DNA of 64,000 nucleotides from the NCBI RefSeq assembly GCF_028583425.1, contig NC_072797.1, forward strand, positions 21,176,001 to 21,240,000. The letters run 5' to 3'. Both the position numbers and the translations under genes were made by a program. Every line of letters starts with the position of its first letter. The stretch's first letter is position 1. The DNA comes from Eublepharis macularius (taxonomy: Eukaryota; Chordata; Lepidosauria; Squamata; Eublepharidae). Positions 44,890 through 58,084 of this stretch are shown in pieces. Below the pieces are notes generated by a model, which saw only the letters and a list, made by a program, of their open reading frames with translations, was not told the DNA's origin and did no database searches.

Positions 44890-46435
44890 CACTTTCAAAA
44901 TCAGAGTTTATTTACTGTAGGTAAAAAGCTAGTATACAGATTGGGGATCCCTTTAAATTTCTGCTACAGTTATACACCATCTAGAACTTTTTTTGCTTTC
45001 AATGTTAACCAAAACATTTCTAGATACCTGCCCCACTATTAGTGTGTGGTTATTTGAAAGAAAAAAAGGAGGGAAAAATCAGTTTTTTAATTTGTTTCAA
45101 TGCATAATATTTACATTGTGACTGGAGCTAGAACAAGCAATGGCAAAGAGGTAATAAACTTTAAAAAGCCAGTTTATATATTTTACAATAATGTGCTAAT
45201 CAGCATAATTGTATATAAAAATTAAAACATAGTAGAGCTTCCCACTACAGAAATCTTAATTGGTTGAACTGTAGTCATCACCTGCTAACAATTTACATGC
45301 AACATCTGCTAAGATTGACAACTGATTTTTTTGGAAGTGTTAAGTAGATTAATGACATGAGACACAACTGTTAACTTGTGTTCAAACAAAAAAAATTGAA
45401 AATTGCACTCAAGAATTGTACTGGTCACAAGCCCTCCCCCCAGCCCCCCATAGAAACAATGATAAAGTGGTCTCATCATACAATGAATGCTATAAAGGCA
45501 ATGAATCGGCAGATTGCACCTGGCTGGTACAAACTCCAGAGACACTATAAACACAAGACACACACACGCAGGCACACACTTCCTGTAAGAGGCCCATCTT
45601 TCCAAGAGGCAACAGTTGAAAATAATGGATCGCCAGGTGTACAAATTTGGAAATTTACTACAGTTACCGAGATGTGTGCAGTTATGTGTTAATGTAGAGT
45701 TTTTCTTACTATATACAGACTACACTGGAATGTATTCCCATCCCAAAAACTTTTCTCTTTGTGAAACAACAGGACCTTTCTATATACTAGCCTTAAGAGT
45801 TAGAGCTTAACTTTTTAAAGCAAACAAATCAACATAGTTTTACATAAGCAAAAAAAAACATATGGGATGGCTTTAACTGTTTATTGAGCCAATATGTTAA
45901 TACTCCCTATTTTAAAACTGATTTTGAGCACTTCAAAATGAACATCTAAGAAAAGGCACAATCTACCAGGTACTGCTGATGCACAACCCCTCCCCATAAG
46001 CAGTATACTGCATTAGGTCATTCCACTGAATAAGACCTGCTAAAATGTGCCCACCTGGATCAACTGGAAACTAGGTGCTTGTTTTGCCCCTGGGAGGCAC
46101 TCGCTTGCCACATTAAACCATTCCAATGGAAGGAAGAGAGTACAGATCATATCCAGATAATGCAACTTACATCCAATATGAAATGGAATACCAATATGGC
46201 AATCAAATGTGTTTCAAGAAAAGGAAGCTCTCTTGCAACAGCAAAACCCTGAAGGAGAGAGAGACACGCACACCACAAACAACCAAACACGCCACCTATC
46301 GTTCCCATGAAACAAAAGCTGATTTTTCATCGTATGAGGAGAAATACAAATGACAGAAAACATGAATCATCAATAGAAGAGAAACTGATTTACATAAAAG
46401 GGGGGGGGAGGAACACTTGAGCAGTCTGATTGCAG
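44890..46435 (-). other. GOLPH3: Probable GOLPH3 3' UTR
   Basis: The stop codon is at 46436-46438. Going left, the first AATAAA on the transcript strand is at 45880-45885 (plus-strand TTTATT) and another at 44907-44912. Mammalian GOLPH3 mRNAs, from memory, have a 3' UTR of roughly 1.5 kb, which would favour the 44907 signal. The region is largely repeat-free and AT-rich, as expected for a UTR. The true end needs transcript data. Confidence 0.4.
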
Positions 46436-47222
<787 letters not shown>

Positions 47223-47235
47223 AATGCACTAAGTA

Positions 47236-47510
47236 TGTATTGTCGAAGGCTTTCACGGCCGGAGAACGATGGTTGTTGTGGGTTTTCCGGGCTGTATTGC
47301 CGTGGTCTTGGCATTGCAGTTCCTGACGTTTCGCCAGCAGCTGTGGCTGGCATCTTCAGAGGTGTAGCACCAAAAGACAGAGATCTCTGAGAGATCTCTG
47401 TCTTTTGGTGCTACACCTCTGAAGATGCCAGCCACAGCTGCTGGCGAAACGTCAGGAACTGCAATGCCAAGACCACGGCAATACAGCCCGGAAAACCCAC
47501 AACAACCATC
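47236..47510. mobile_element. Penelope-like insertion, near-perfect palindrome, 13-bp target duplication
   Basis: AATGCACTAAGTA is repeated exactly at 47223-47235 and 47511-47523, bounding the insertion. Within it, 47268-47387 and 47391-47510 are essentially exact reverse complements around a 3-nt centre. Each arm holds CTGAAGA (plus 47419-47425), a GCCAG/CTGGC stem (47427-47431, 47441-47445), and GAAACGTC (47446-47453), the box order of a hammerhead ribozyme. GAAACGTC leaves no room for a cis stem III but contains self-complementary ACGT. A 32-bp non-palindromic piece (TGTCGAAGGCTTTCACGGCC onward) is at the left end. The arm identity suggests recent insertion. Confidence 0.8.
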
Positions 47511-47523
47511 AATGCACTAAGTA

Positions 47524-47936
47524 GTTGCTGGGGACTAAGTCTTAGGGACTAATTGGCGGTGTGGCACCAAGGCGGTGCATAACTAATACAGCAATCATAG
47601 TTACTGCCAGTATCAAATGTAACAAGCTTTCCAAATTTTTTATACAAATAATTTCTTCATACAGCAAGAAAGTGGCCACTTTGCATCCAGAGACAATAAC
47701 AACCAACAACAGTTTTCAAAGGGAGTTATTGGATGGAAGTTATTAACCAACAAGGAAATTTCTTACTGTGTCTTCCAATCAAGAGCTGCCATTGATTAGA
47801 ACTTAGCGCAGAGCCTCTTGACCTTGTAGGCTCTGGTACTACAGACAACAAAAACATTCTTCTTAAAACTGTACCTGACAAAGTTCTCACTTTTTACTGT
47901 TGCCCTCTTTATACTCATTTAATGTTTTATATAAAT
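47524..47936. other. Intronic DNA without recognised features
   Basis: No gene or repeat is recognised in this part of the GOLPH3 intron. Confidence 0.4.
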
Positions 47937-48028
47937 GTCTTCGATATTGACTGTACTGATCCACACTGTAATCTGCCTTAAGACTCAGTGAGAAAGGCAG
48001 ACTATAAATAACGTAAATAAATAAATTA
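47937..48028 (+). repeat. LINE 3'-tail-like fragment
   Basis: CTGTAATCTGCCTTAAGACT, CAGTGAGAAAGGCAGACTAT and an AAATAAATAAAT tail match the fragment at 29250. Confidence 0.55.
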
Positions 48029-48561
48029 AAATAAATAGAGGTGTGTTTAAATATAGTAAGCTGCCTTGAGGATTTAACACAGAAAGTTGGGGCACATATT
48101 TTATATACAAAGAATATATAAAAATAGCCAAGGCAGCAGAATCGTCTCTCATTCTGCGTATCTGTGAAGTCCCAGAAAAAGATGACAATCTCGGCCTTAT
48201 TTGGAATAATTTGGATCCTTTCAAGTGGAGAGATGCAAAGTACATATGATGAAAAGTGCATCAGGGAGACAGAAATTTCCAGCTGAACTCTTATAAAATA
48301 TTATTCAAAATGCTTTAAAATATTCTAGGTGCTTCCATAAGATATACTTTGCCCTATACACGTACAATCTAAGACCCTATGAAGAACTCTTTAAGATGAA
48401 CTGAAGGAGGCAAATCTCTGCTCCAGTAAAAAGACAACAACCATTTTCATCAGTTTTAATTTCCTTCAGTAGCTTGGTGACACCTTGTGACCAAACCTCT
48501 TAACTACAAGGAACCATAGGGCTGCATTTTAAGTATGCATGACTGCAAAATCTGATTAATG
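48029..48561. other. Intronic DNA without recognised features
   Basis: Nothing recognised. Confidence 0.4.
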
Positions 48562-48592
48562 GCATGCGCGCACGCGCGCACACACACACAGA
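48562..48592. repeat. Alternating purine-pyrimidine tract (GC then CA)
   Basis: CATGCGCGCACGCGCGCACA and further CA repeats form about 28 bp of uninterrupted alternating purine and pyrimidine, sequence that favours left-handed Z-DNA under negative supercoiling. Confidence 0.85.
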
Positions 48593-49520
48593 GCAACGTG
48601 GATCAGATTAACTTCTGGTGAACAGTCCTACCAAGTTATCAATTTATTTACCCACCTCTTTGCAGCGATCAAAAATACGAAGGGGAAATTTTTTCTAAGT
48701 GCCACAGGAATGAGCTCATGCACTATAGTGAGGTCTGCAAATGAACGCAAATGGCTTTCCTAAGGATCCCCAAACCTTTGGCAAGTCATTGGGCAGCATC
48801 CACCAAGGCTTCTAAACTATAAGACTGCACAAGTGCATTCTTAGGGCATTTCAAAATTAAGCGCTAACTGAGCTCCTGAGAACATCTTCTCCATTTCCAC
48901 AGCTTAACTAGCACTAATAAAGTACTCAGCTTCTCTACGTTGAGAGAACCCTAAGGACGTGCAAATGCCAAGGTCACTAAACTGCAAGACAACGTAAGTG
49001 TGAATAAGTGTGTTCTTATGGCACTTAGGAAAAAAAATTCCCCAGTACCCACAGCCTCTGAAGACAGTAGAAGAAAAAAGCAGACTTAAAAAGGTAGTAA
49101 TGGATGGGAAGGGGTTGAAAATTTTCTCTCTCTACTCCCAGTATTCTCTTCTATTAGAGTTCATACATTTTGACAAAAGACTTTCGGATCTCTCCAGGAT
49201 GGAACTGTGGGAATCCATTCATCTGTACTTTTAGGACTGGCCATACTGAATCCAATTCTGCAAAGACATTCATGCTATTGCAGCAAGGCAACAACAGTGC
49301 TTTCCTCACAAGTAGCGCCCCCACCCTCACGCCACAATCTGCTGAAAATACAGGGTCACATTAGGTCAGACATTCCCTGAAAAGTACAGCAACCTCATAT
49401 CCTACTGACCTTTGCATTAGCTTGGTCCAAGTGTACTCTGTATACCGAGAAGGAACAATGTACAGCCAACAGGGGTGCTGCCCAAGGCTTAGTTCTCACT
49501 GAGGTGATAAATCTGGTTCT
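48593..49520. other. Intronic DNA without recognised features
   Basis: A direct repeat is visible: the segments around 48655-48830 and 48955-49060 (inverted relative) share phrases such as GTGCCA, CTTAGG and AAATTTTTT-type runs, but not strongly enough to name. Confidence 0.3.
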
Positions 49521-49521
49521 G

Positions 49522-49690
49522 CCCTGACCTGGAGGACTCAGGCTAGCCCAGTCCCAGCAGATCTTAGAAGCTCAGAAGGGTTGGCCCTGATTAGTACTTG
49601 AACGGCAGACCACCAAGGAACTCCAGGGTTGCCACACAGAGACTGGCAATAACAAACCACAGCCGAACATCTCTTGCCATGAAAATTCTA
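49522..49690 (+). repeat. 5S-rRNA-derived SINE
   Basis: ATCTTAGAAGCTCAGAAGGG, TTGGCCCTGATTAGTACTTG and AACGGCAGACCACCAAGGAA reproduce the 5S rRNA internal promoter (boxes A, intermediate element and C) in order. This is followed by a GGGTTGCCACACAGAGACTG body and GGCAATAACAAACCAC. Known families of 5S-derived SINEs (SINE3 class) exist in vertebrates. The copy is diverged. Confidence 0.75.
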
Positions 49691-49693
49691 CAG

Positions 49694-49958
49694 CAGCGTT
49701 TCCCAATCTTTTTGACACAGAGGAACCCCTAAATTAAGCTTTCAAATTCCCAAGGAACCCCTACCTATGGAAATGTTCATGGGCCAGAAAAAGTTGATGT
49801 CAGGGAGTGAAATTCAATTACCGCTAAAGTACTGTCATTTGTACTGTCAATGTTCTGTAACTGTGATATTTTGAGGGATATTCAAAAAATTTATTTATTC
49901 CATAATTTCTCATTGAACCCCTGGCAATGCCTTGAGGAACTCTGGTTGGGAAACACTG
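49694..49958. mobile_element. hAT (Charlie-like) MITE
   Basis: CAGCGTTTCCCAATCTTTTT to GGTTGGGAAACACTG are inverted termini, with AGGAACCCCTA and GAACCCCTGG blocks inside. The flanking 8-mers TTCTACAG and CTGTACAC agree at five positions, so the duplication is decayed. It directly abuts the 5S SINE. Confidence 0.75.
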
Positions 49959-49966
49959 CTGTACAC

Positions 49967-51088
49967 AGTCGGCACAAGTCACCTGCGATTTGACAGCACT
50001 TTCTACCACCACCAAATCTGTGTCTAGACTGTACCAGAATTCTTCCACACACAAAAATTCCCTTCACAAAGAAATTTCTCTCATGAAAAAAATGTTTCTG
50101 ACCTGACATTCCTCTCAATATCCCACTTTTTTCTGTGCCAGGAATTATTTTGCATGGAGAAGCATTCAATCACTTGAGTCCCCCTGCTTGCAGTAAAATA
50201 GCCCAGACAAGGTGTCAGGCTCTAGCAGTTAGACCCCCATAGTACTCCACTGCACACAGTCCAGTGTATGAGTTAAAGTTACTTTATTAGAGATCCATTA
50301 GTATCAGCATGCATAGACAAGGGTATTGGCAGAATTGACGTGTAAAGGAGGGGTTAGTTATAGGGCAAGTTCTCGCCTTTAGAATATGGATGGTTAGGAT
50401 TCTGGTGCGAAGGAGCCAGGGAGGGAGGGGAAGGGGTTTTGAGATAGAAGTACAGAAGAACTGGAGGAGAGAAGCAAAAAATGAAGTCATTTTTAGTTCC
50501 CAGGCTCATGCCGGCCCTCAAGGACACATTCTCAAGCGGCTGCGAAAACGAAAGTGGACACCACAGCAGGCACCTGTAAGATAAACAGCTCCCAGCCAAG
50601 CAGGCCACTGATATGCAACTTCTGTACTCTCAGAGGATCAGTACAGAGCCCAGACTACAGAAAAAATACTCATGGCAGATATGTAGACAGACATATATGA
50701 CACAAGGTTTGCCTACCCTTCACTGAGAATCAAGCCTTAAATAAGAATGAGTGAACCATTTCCATCAGCAGAAACAGAGAGTTTTGTCATTTGTAACCCA
50801 AAAAAGGACGTGAGTATTTTATGAATCCACGCATTGCTCAAAAGTGGAAACATAGTACAGGACTTGGCAAACCAGGAACAGCAATTTATGTTCATTCCAG
50901 AGAGCATTGGGAAATATGAGACCCTAGCGTACCAGGGAGATGTACATTGCCTTAAGTCATCAGGACTGCAGCTCACGTGCCTCGGGCAATCACCTACCAT
51001 GCAGGCTCTCCTCGCAAGTTCCCCTAATACTATTTCCCATGAATGTACCCCAGTGCCTCATCTACCTTTCTGGTTCTCAAAAAAGCGA
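49967..51088. other. Intronic DNA without recognised features
   Basis: No coding exon with a homolog was seen. A 350-bp stretch near 50270-50620 has the look of a spliced-transcript-derived or LTR-like sequence (GTTACTTTATTAGAGATCCA) but could not be assigned. Confidence 0.35.
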
Positions 51089-51089
51089 A

Positions 51090-53420
51090 GAATTTGGTGT
51101 TGAGGACCCCACGGCTGGTTGTCCTGGAGGGACTTCAACATTCATGTCAAGGCTATCTTTTTAGGAGTAGCTTAAGATTTCATGGCCACCATGAGTCTGT
51201 CTCAGGTAATAACTGGTTCTACACATTGCACAAGTCACACTCTTGATCTGCGTGGGATGAATGTGATCGAAGGGTGGAGGAACTGATGATGGTTCCTTTG
51301 TCATGGGAAGATCACTATTTACTTGGGTTTAGACTTACAGGGATGCCAAGAGTCTTCAGGGACGAGGAAACTATTTAAATGATCTGCCCTTGGAGACGGA
51401 AGGATCCAAATGGCTTTCTGACTGCTCTAGGGGATTTTCCTGTTGATATGGTTGATGCGCCTGTCAATGCCCCGATTGACCTCTGGAATGAGGAAATCAC
51501 CCCAGACAGTTGACACCATCACTCCCAGGCACTCTTTCTCTGGCGTCAGAGCCAAGGCAGGCTTTTGGTTTACTGGGGGCTGCAGGTGATGAAAAGACAA
51601 GGGGAATGGCTACTGAGGCAGTGGAAGATGACTTGGGACAAATCCAGTAAGATACAGGTGAAAGCTCATTTTAAAGCATACTCCATGGCACTGACAGCAT
51701 CAAAGAAACAACACTTTTCTATCCCCATTGCAGCTGCACAGTGTAGGGCAATGGAGAAATTCCAGGTGGTCGGAGGCCATTTGGCCTGCAAGAAGAGGTG
51801 GATGGCACTGTGACCACTTTGCTCAACACTTCACAGATAAAATATCTCACATTCATAAGAACTTGGGACTCTATATTAGCAGTGATAGGATCAGAAGCTG
51901 CCAGCGTACAAATTTGTTCAACTGTTTGTGATCCCTTTCAGTTTATTCAGTCTGAGGGTGCAGCCAGGATCCTTGGACATTTTAGGCCTATTATCTGCTT
52001 GTATGATACTTGCAGGGGGAGGGGCTGGCTGGCCGGCTAGGTCCGAGACATAGTTAATTCCTCCTTGATAGAAGGCATGGTCACCCCAAGCCTTGAAACA
52101 GGCCAAGCTGTGTCCACTACTGAAGAAGCCTGCCCTGGATCCAGGAGATTTCAATAACGATGGACCAGTTGTTCCTGGGGAAGGTGACTGAACAGGAGGT
52201 GGCTGGGCAACTTCAAGCCTTTCTGAAATGGATTGTTTGGATTGTCTTTGAATAGGCTTTCAGACCTGGTTATGGAACTGAAACAGCTTTGGTGGATGAC
52301 CTACATCAGGAGATGGACAGAGGGAGTGGGACACTGTTGAGTCTCCTGGACTTCTCAGAGGCTTCTGATACCATTGATCATGGTGTCCATCTAGACTCCC
52401 TTTTTGAGCTGAGAATGGGAAGCACTGTTTTACTGCGCTTCCAGTCCTCCTTGCACGGTAGCTTTCCGGAAGTTGGTATTGAGAGGCTGCCTTGGCCTTT
52501 GAGGTTGTGAAAGGCTCTATGCTCTTTAACATCTACATGAAACCACTGGGTGAGGTCCTCCGGAGACTTGGGCTGGGTTGTCACCCATATGCAGGTGACC
52601 CTCAGCTCTATCTTGCACTTCTGGCTGATCCCAAGAAGGCTTTAGAAACCCTGAACTGGTGCCTGGAGGCAGTTTTGGAGCGGATGCGGGCTCATTAACA
52701 GAAGCTTAATCCTGAAAAGATAGAATTGCTACTGGTGTGTGGAAGTTCTAACCCAGGATTTAAGATGTTATCTGTTATGAATGGAGTTGCAGTCCCCTTG
52801 AAGGAATAGGTCAATAGTTTGGGGGTGATCTTGTACTCAGGCTTACTGCTGGATAAGCAGGTGGCTGCTGTGGCCTGCACTGCCTTTTACCAGCTTTGAC
52901 TAGTTGGCTAGCTGTGGCCTTGCCTCCGTCACTGGGCTGTGGTGCATGTCCTGATTACATATAAATTGCAATGTACTTTACATGGGGCTTTCCTTGAAAA
53001 GTATTTAGAAGCTTCAATTGGTACAGAATGCTGCAGCCAGGATGCTGACATCACCCCAGTTTTGGTCTATCTACAACTGACTTCTAATCTGTTTTCAGGC
53101 CCAATTCAAGGTGCTGACTATTAAAGCCCTACATAGCTTCAGACCAATATACTTGAATACTTCCTTATGAACCTATCTTAACACTGTGGTCATCCTCTGA
53201 GGCTCTGGTTTGGGTGCCGGTGCCTTCTGAGATTAGGTGGGTGTTGTTAACCCAGGAAAGGACTTCCTTGGTCACGGCATCAAAACTCTGGAATTTTGCT
53301 CCTAGGGAGGCAGGTCTTTCCTCTTCTGTTGCTATCTTCTGCCAAGGATGAAAACTTTTTTGTTTTTGCTCGGCATTACTTTAGTGAATCCTCATTCCTG
53401 CCCTATATTTTATTTGTGAT
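51090..53420 (+). pseudogene. Dead CR1/L2-clade LINE (endonuclease-RT remnants)
   Basis: In order on the plus strand are an endonuclease remnant (WRDFNIHVK at about 51117-51146, then SHTLDL near 51236), a reverse-transcriptase core (RPGYGTETALVDDLHQEMDR at 52263 onward, LLDFSEASDTIDHG), a catalytic-box remnant YAGD at 52588-52599 in place of YADD, a CLEAVLERMRAH segment to about 52696, and a C-terminal LQLVQNAAARMLT remnant near 53012-53050. The fragments need several frame shifts and cross stops, and the middle Asp is replaced, so it cannot encode an active enzyme. It is old, and lies in the last GOLPH3 intron, antisense to the gene. Confidence 0.85.
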
Positions 53421-54834
53421 TTTTTAATGCTTCTTTATGTTTAATTTAGCTTTGATTTTAATAATAATTCCCATTACAGCTGGTAGGGTTAAGACAGGAC
53501 ACAAACCATTTTTATAGCTAAAATGACACGCAAGCCTAGATTTCCAGCCCTCAGCTGCACTCTCTTTGTTGCTATTTAACGATGACTGATAGAAACGTTT
53601 GAAAATAAACTCAAAGAACAGAATCTGATTTTCCATATTCAGTGCTGCCACGAAAACATCAAGGGTGTCTTATCTGCCCACCTCATTCCTGCCGTTTTCA
53701 AGGGAAAAACAGATACATGTCATTGAGGATGCAGTTCTGACTACCACTGAAGTCACTGGAATTTGCTTCTGCGTAAACATGCCTTAGATCCTGCTACATG
53801 TGCAGGGCACTTAACAAAGTGTGAGAAAACTGAATAAAGGGGGAACAGAAGCAACTAAGTAGAGAATGTACTGAGATCACACCTTGACTCACACACAGCT
53901 TTTTACAAAACAGAAATGTGAGAGATTACTTTCGCAGACATTTAGCTCGATTGCACATTCTGAATTGATATAGTAATTGTAACTGAATAGATCCCCACGC
54001 ACTCCCCCCCCTACATTTGGTGATCCAGTATTCTGCTCTACAAACTTCATCTATTCCAGTGAAAGCAATGTTTTGTTTCCGCACCCAGAATAAAATTAAA
54101 AATTGACAATATTCCTGAGCAACTAGGCTTGCTGTTTTGAAGAGCCCAAGAGGATTATAATTCAGTAATAAGCCCTACTCCTCATTCATGGCCTTGAGAG
54201 ATCCACAACAGTGAATAACTATCATCTTTGAAATTGTAAATTACACTCCTGACTTTTGTGATTAAGAGAGCCGCTCTTAAATCAGGAATACCTTGTATGC
54301 TTTTGAATCATGTTTAACAACACAACAACTCACTCACAGTTTTTCAGTGAAATGAGACAATTCTTGCCTTTCCTCTAGAGACATGCTGGAAAAAATCTTC
54401 AGAAAACACATTCCAGTGGGTTCTGGTATTGCATTTCCAATAATATTCAGAGTATGCAAGCAGTAGTGGGGTTTACTGATTATACAATAGGTAGGTCTAT
54501 TTAGGGGGCTTTTGGCATAATGTGCCCCATGTTAAGTAGCATTAGGAACAACATCATGGTACTATTCAAGTTATCTGAAAACAGACAATCAACCCTCTAC
54601 AGGTACGGACAGAACATGCAGTTCAGTATTTTCTCCTCCATCCCCATAAAAGTCAGTGAGGAGCAAATCATATTACTGAGTATATAGAAATGCTTGAAAA
54701 GCAGATAAAGATGTGGACATTCAAGTCATAGATGTTTGACTCAGAGAAAGTCACAATGTGTATAACAACTGCATGGCCCCCTCCATTACAGACCCCGGAT
54801 GAAATCTTTAGCCAACCCATACAACTTCCTTGCT
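53421..54834. other. Intronic DNA with one small repeat remnant
   Basis: Only a diverged short repeat (about 53729-53803, GATGCAGTTCTGACTACCAC to CTTAGATCCTGC, similar to 19196) is suggested. No coding sequence. Confidence 0.4.
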
Positions 54835-54958
54835 TAATAATAATAATAATAACCTTGTGTTATTATCACCCAGCTGGCTTCAAGTGGAGAAGTGGGAAAT
54901 CAAATCCGGATCTCCAGATTAGAGTCCTACCGCTCTTAACCACTACACCAAACTGGGC
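54835..54958 (-). repeat. Sauria-type SINE, internally deleted, with AAT microsatellite tail
   Basis: The minus-strand head GCCCAGTTTGGTGTAGTGGT and GGATTTGATTTCCC are intact, but the body after TGGGTGATAA is deleted and it joins directly to a TAA repeat (54836-54852). Confidence 0.8.
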
Positions 54959-55267
54959 TTTTATTCCTATGGCATGCACTTGGCCATAAACACAGTATCG
55001 GTTTGATTTCAAGAAGTTAATTGTTGTTCTGGCCTTTTTATAGTGTACTTGCCACTGCCACTTTAGTTTGATTTTCCAAGGAGGGAGATTTCTAGACCAG
55101 TAGCTATGAAACCCCTTGGAACATAGAACTTACAGAGCTTAGCTTTTTTTTAAGCAGATGGCCTTTAGATGAGTTCGAGGGTAGGATACATTGCAGAACT
55201 TATTGCAATGTTACTATTTGCTATGAATATCTTTATAATCTCTTTTCACTGTGTGTCCTATCTTTGC
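54959..55267. other. Intronic DNA without recognised features
   Basis: Nothing recognised. Confidence 0.4.
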
Positions 55268-55435
55268 TTAGTTTATTTAACTTTTAGCCCGCCCTCCCCG
55301 CAAGCAGGCTCAGGGCGGGCTACAACATTAATAAAATGTAAACTACAGGATAATAAATAACATGCAATAAAACAATACAAATCTACAATGGCACAATCTA
55401 AAATACCTAATTAAACAGTAATAGCCACTTGAGTG
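55268..55435 (-). repeat. CR1/L2-clade LINE 3' UTR fragment, minus strand
   Basis: AGCCCGCCCTCCCCGCAAGC then AGGCTCAGGGCGGGCTACAA, followed by A-rich sequence, is the reverse of the LINE 3' UTR hairpin and tail. It also folds as a GC-rich hairpin (GCCCGCCCT/AGGGCGGGC). Confidence 0.75.
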
Positions 55436-55822
55436 GCAGCCACTTCATGTATCACATTCTCCTTGCATGCTTTATTTGCTTATAGGTTATATTATGCCTA
55501 GAAAGCTATTTTAGTCCGATTACAGAGTCTGCATGTGTTCCTTACTGGCCAGTGTTCACCCCCCAGTGACAAAGTAGGGCCCAGATTTTCAGAGGCGGCT
55601 CTGGTTAGCTGACAGGTGCTCATCTTCATCTCACCTCTTGAACAATGGGCAAAACAATGGATCGCATGAGTAAACATACAATCAACTATGTGACATATGA
55701 ACATTAATTCTGTTAAATTCATTATGGCACTGTGAAGTAAGCATATCTATATAGGAACAGGGCAAGCCATAGGCTTGAAATGTTCTCCTTTAAAACCTAG
55801 TGCTGCATTGCAGCCCAAACTA

Positions 55823-56700
<878 letters not shown>

Positions 56701-56719
56701 TAAAGACAAACCAATAAAG

Positions 56720-57010
56720 ATGCCAACATATCAGGACATGGAAGCCTGCTTCACAGGGAGCAATCTAACAGCATTACTGCATCTTTCAGAATCTTGGAAC
56801 ACATGGACCTACTCCGAGAGTCACAGGGACCGAAGCCAGCAGATGAAAGAACCAGAAGACAAAATACAACTAAGACACATTCAGAACCGACCAGAGGAAA
56901 GAAGACAATCAGCAAAGGTGTTTCTACAAAGTTTAAGGAGACAGATGAGAAGAAGATTAACAGTAGGAAAAAATCTGGACATTCTTAGCAGAGGGGGGTG
57001 GTATAAGTAA
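56720..57010 (+). pseudogene. Possible retroelement ORF remnant, unrecognised
   Basis: Two overlapping plus-strand frames (96 codons from 56720; 64 codons from 56794) encode very Lys/Arg/Thr/Gln-rich sequence, for example TRRQNTTKTHSEPTRGKKT. The composition resembles the basic N-terminal part of a LINE ORF1-type protein more than a chance frame, but no domain is identifiable. It is antisense to GOLPH3. Confidence 0.3.
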
Positions 57011-57679
57011 CAGCGCATAGCAATTTTTTGGATCTGGAGAGAATTAAAAGAATAAATGGAAGATGATCCATCTCCCTCACTTAATGCAAAATTCCTTTGT
57101 TCTTTCCTTAGAACGCAAGGGCAGGAGCAGCATCTCCACTGCCAACGATGATGCATCAATGATGCAATTCAGCATCATTTATATGCTGAATTTGAGATAT
57201 CAGTGAGGAAGAATTTCTGAGGGGCTGTAGGCTGGCGTTAGAGTATCTGCTTAGCATTCAGAAGATTCTTCCCATTTTTGCTTCTGTTTATCTGTAGGGG
57301 CAGAGGAGGTCCCTTTGCCCTGAGAGCCCTCCACTACAATGGAGGAAGAACAAGAGACAGTCAGTTACAATCCTCTTGCATTATAAGCTCTCTAGCCTTT
57401 TTGATGTGAGAGGTAGAGAAGCTGTTTTCTCCCAGAAGTCCCTCGACACTCGGTGTAAAACATTACCAGCATCTATGCACCAGCACTTACAAGATCAAAC
57501 TGAGTTGTGAAGTTTTGTGGACTGTTTTATTATCTTCAGTCCCAACGATGTGGCCAATCAAATCAGCTGCTCTGCTCTATGGGTTGAGAGAAGAGTGCAA
57601 AGTCTTGCTATCAGATTCCAAGACAAAATCATCTCCCTCTGCTGAATGACAGAAAGAGGTAAAAGAGCCTCACTGGCTC
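57011..57679. other. Intronic DNA without recognised features
   Basis: Nothing recognised. Confidence 0.4.
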
Positions 57680-58084
57680 CTAGGGGGAGTTGGGGAGCTG
57701 GTCGAACAGTAGATCTTTGTGCAGCAGGAATCTCCAGACAGGTTCTGTGGGTGTCAATATCAACCCTGTGGTAGCAGGTAATAATGTATATGGAGTAGTA
57801 AAGACCACCTTTGGGACCAAAGAGCATGCAGTCAGTCCTGAAAGAGGAGAGTCAGAGAGCGTGAGATTGTAGCCAATGAGACTGAAGGTAGATGAACCTG
57901 CAATGAAACCCAAGGCATGTGCTGTGTGAAAAGCCCATAGAAGTGTGTAGTGAACAACGTGTGTAGGAGGCTCCTGAGAATCAATTCCAGTTTCTGCTGG
58001 AATAGTCTTGGGGCTCCCATGACTCAGAGAAGTAGCAAGGGGACAACAGCCAAAATCAATCCCAAGAATCCAGACTGTACTCAA
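57680..58084 (-). pseudogene. 134-codon hydrophobic frame, unrecognised
   Basis: The minus-strand frame from 58084 to 57680 has hydrophobic stretches such as LLWAFHTAHALGFIAG and is open for 134 codons, longer than most frames nearby. Neighbouring frames also read hydrophobic, which hints at a frame-shifted processed pseudogene of a membrane protein. No homolog is recognised and no function is proposed. It may equally be chance. Confidence 0.25.

Noticed and set aside
48655-49060. Apparent inverted repeat in the GOLPH3 intron (AAATTTTTTCTAAGTGCCA versus GCACTTAGGAAAAAAAATT)
   Set aside because: The shared phrases suggest a diverged inverted pair but matching is patchy by eye; a self-alignment is needed before calling it.
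49550-49625. Possible 5S rRNA gene
   Set aside because: Only the internal promoter region is similar, with many changes, and a SINE body follows.
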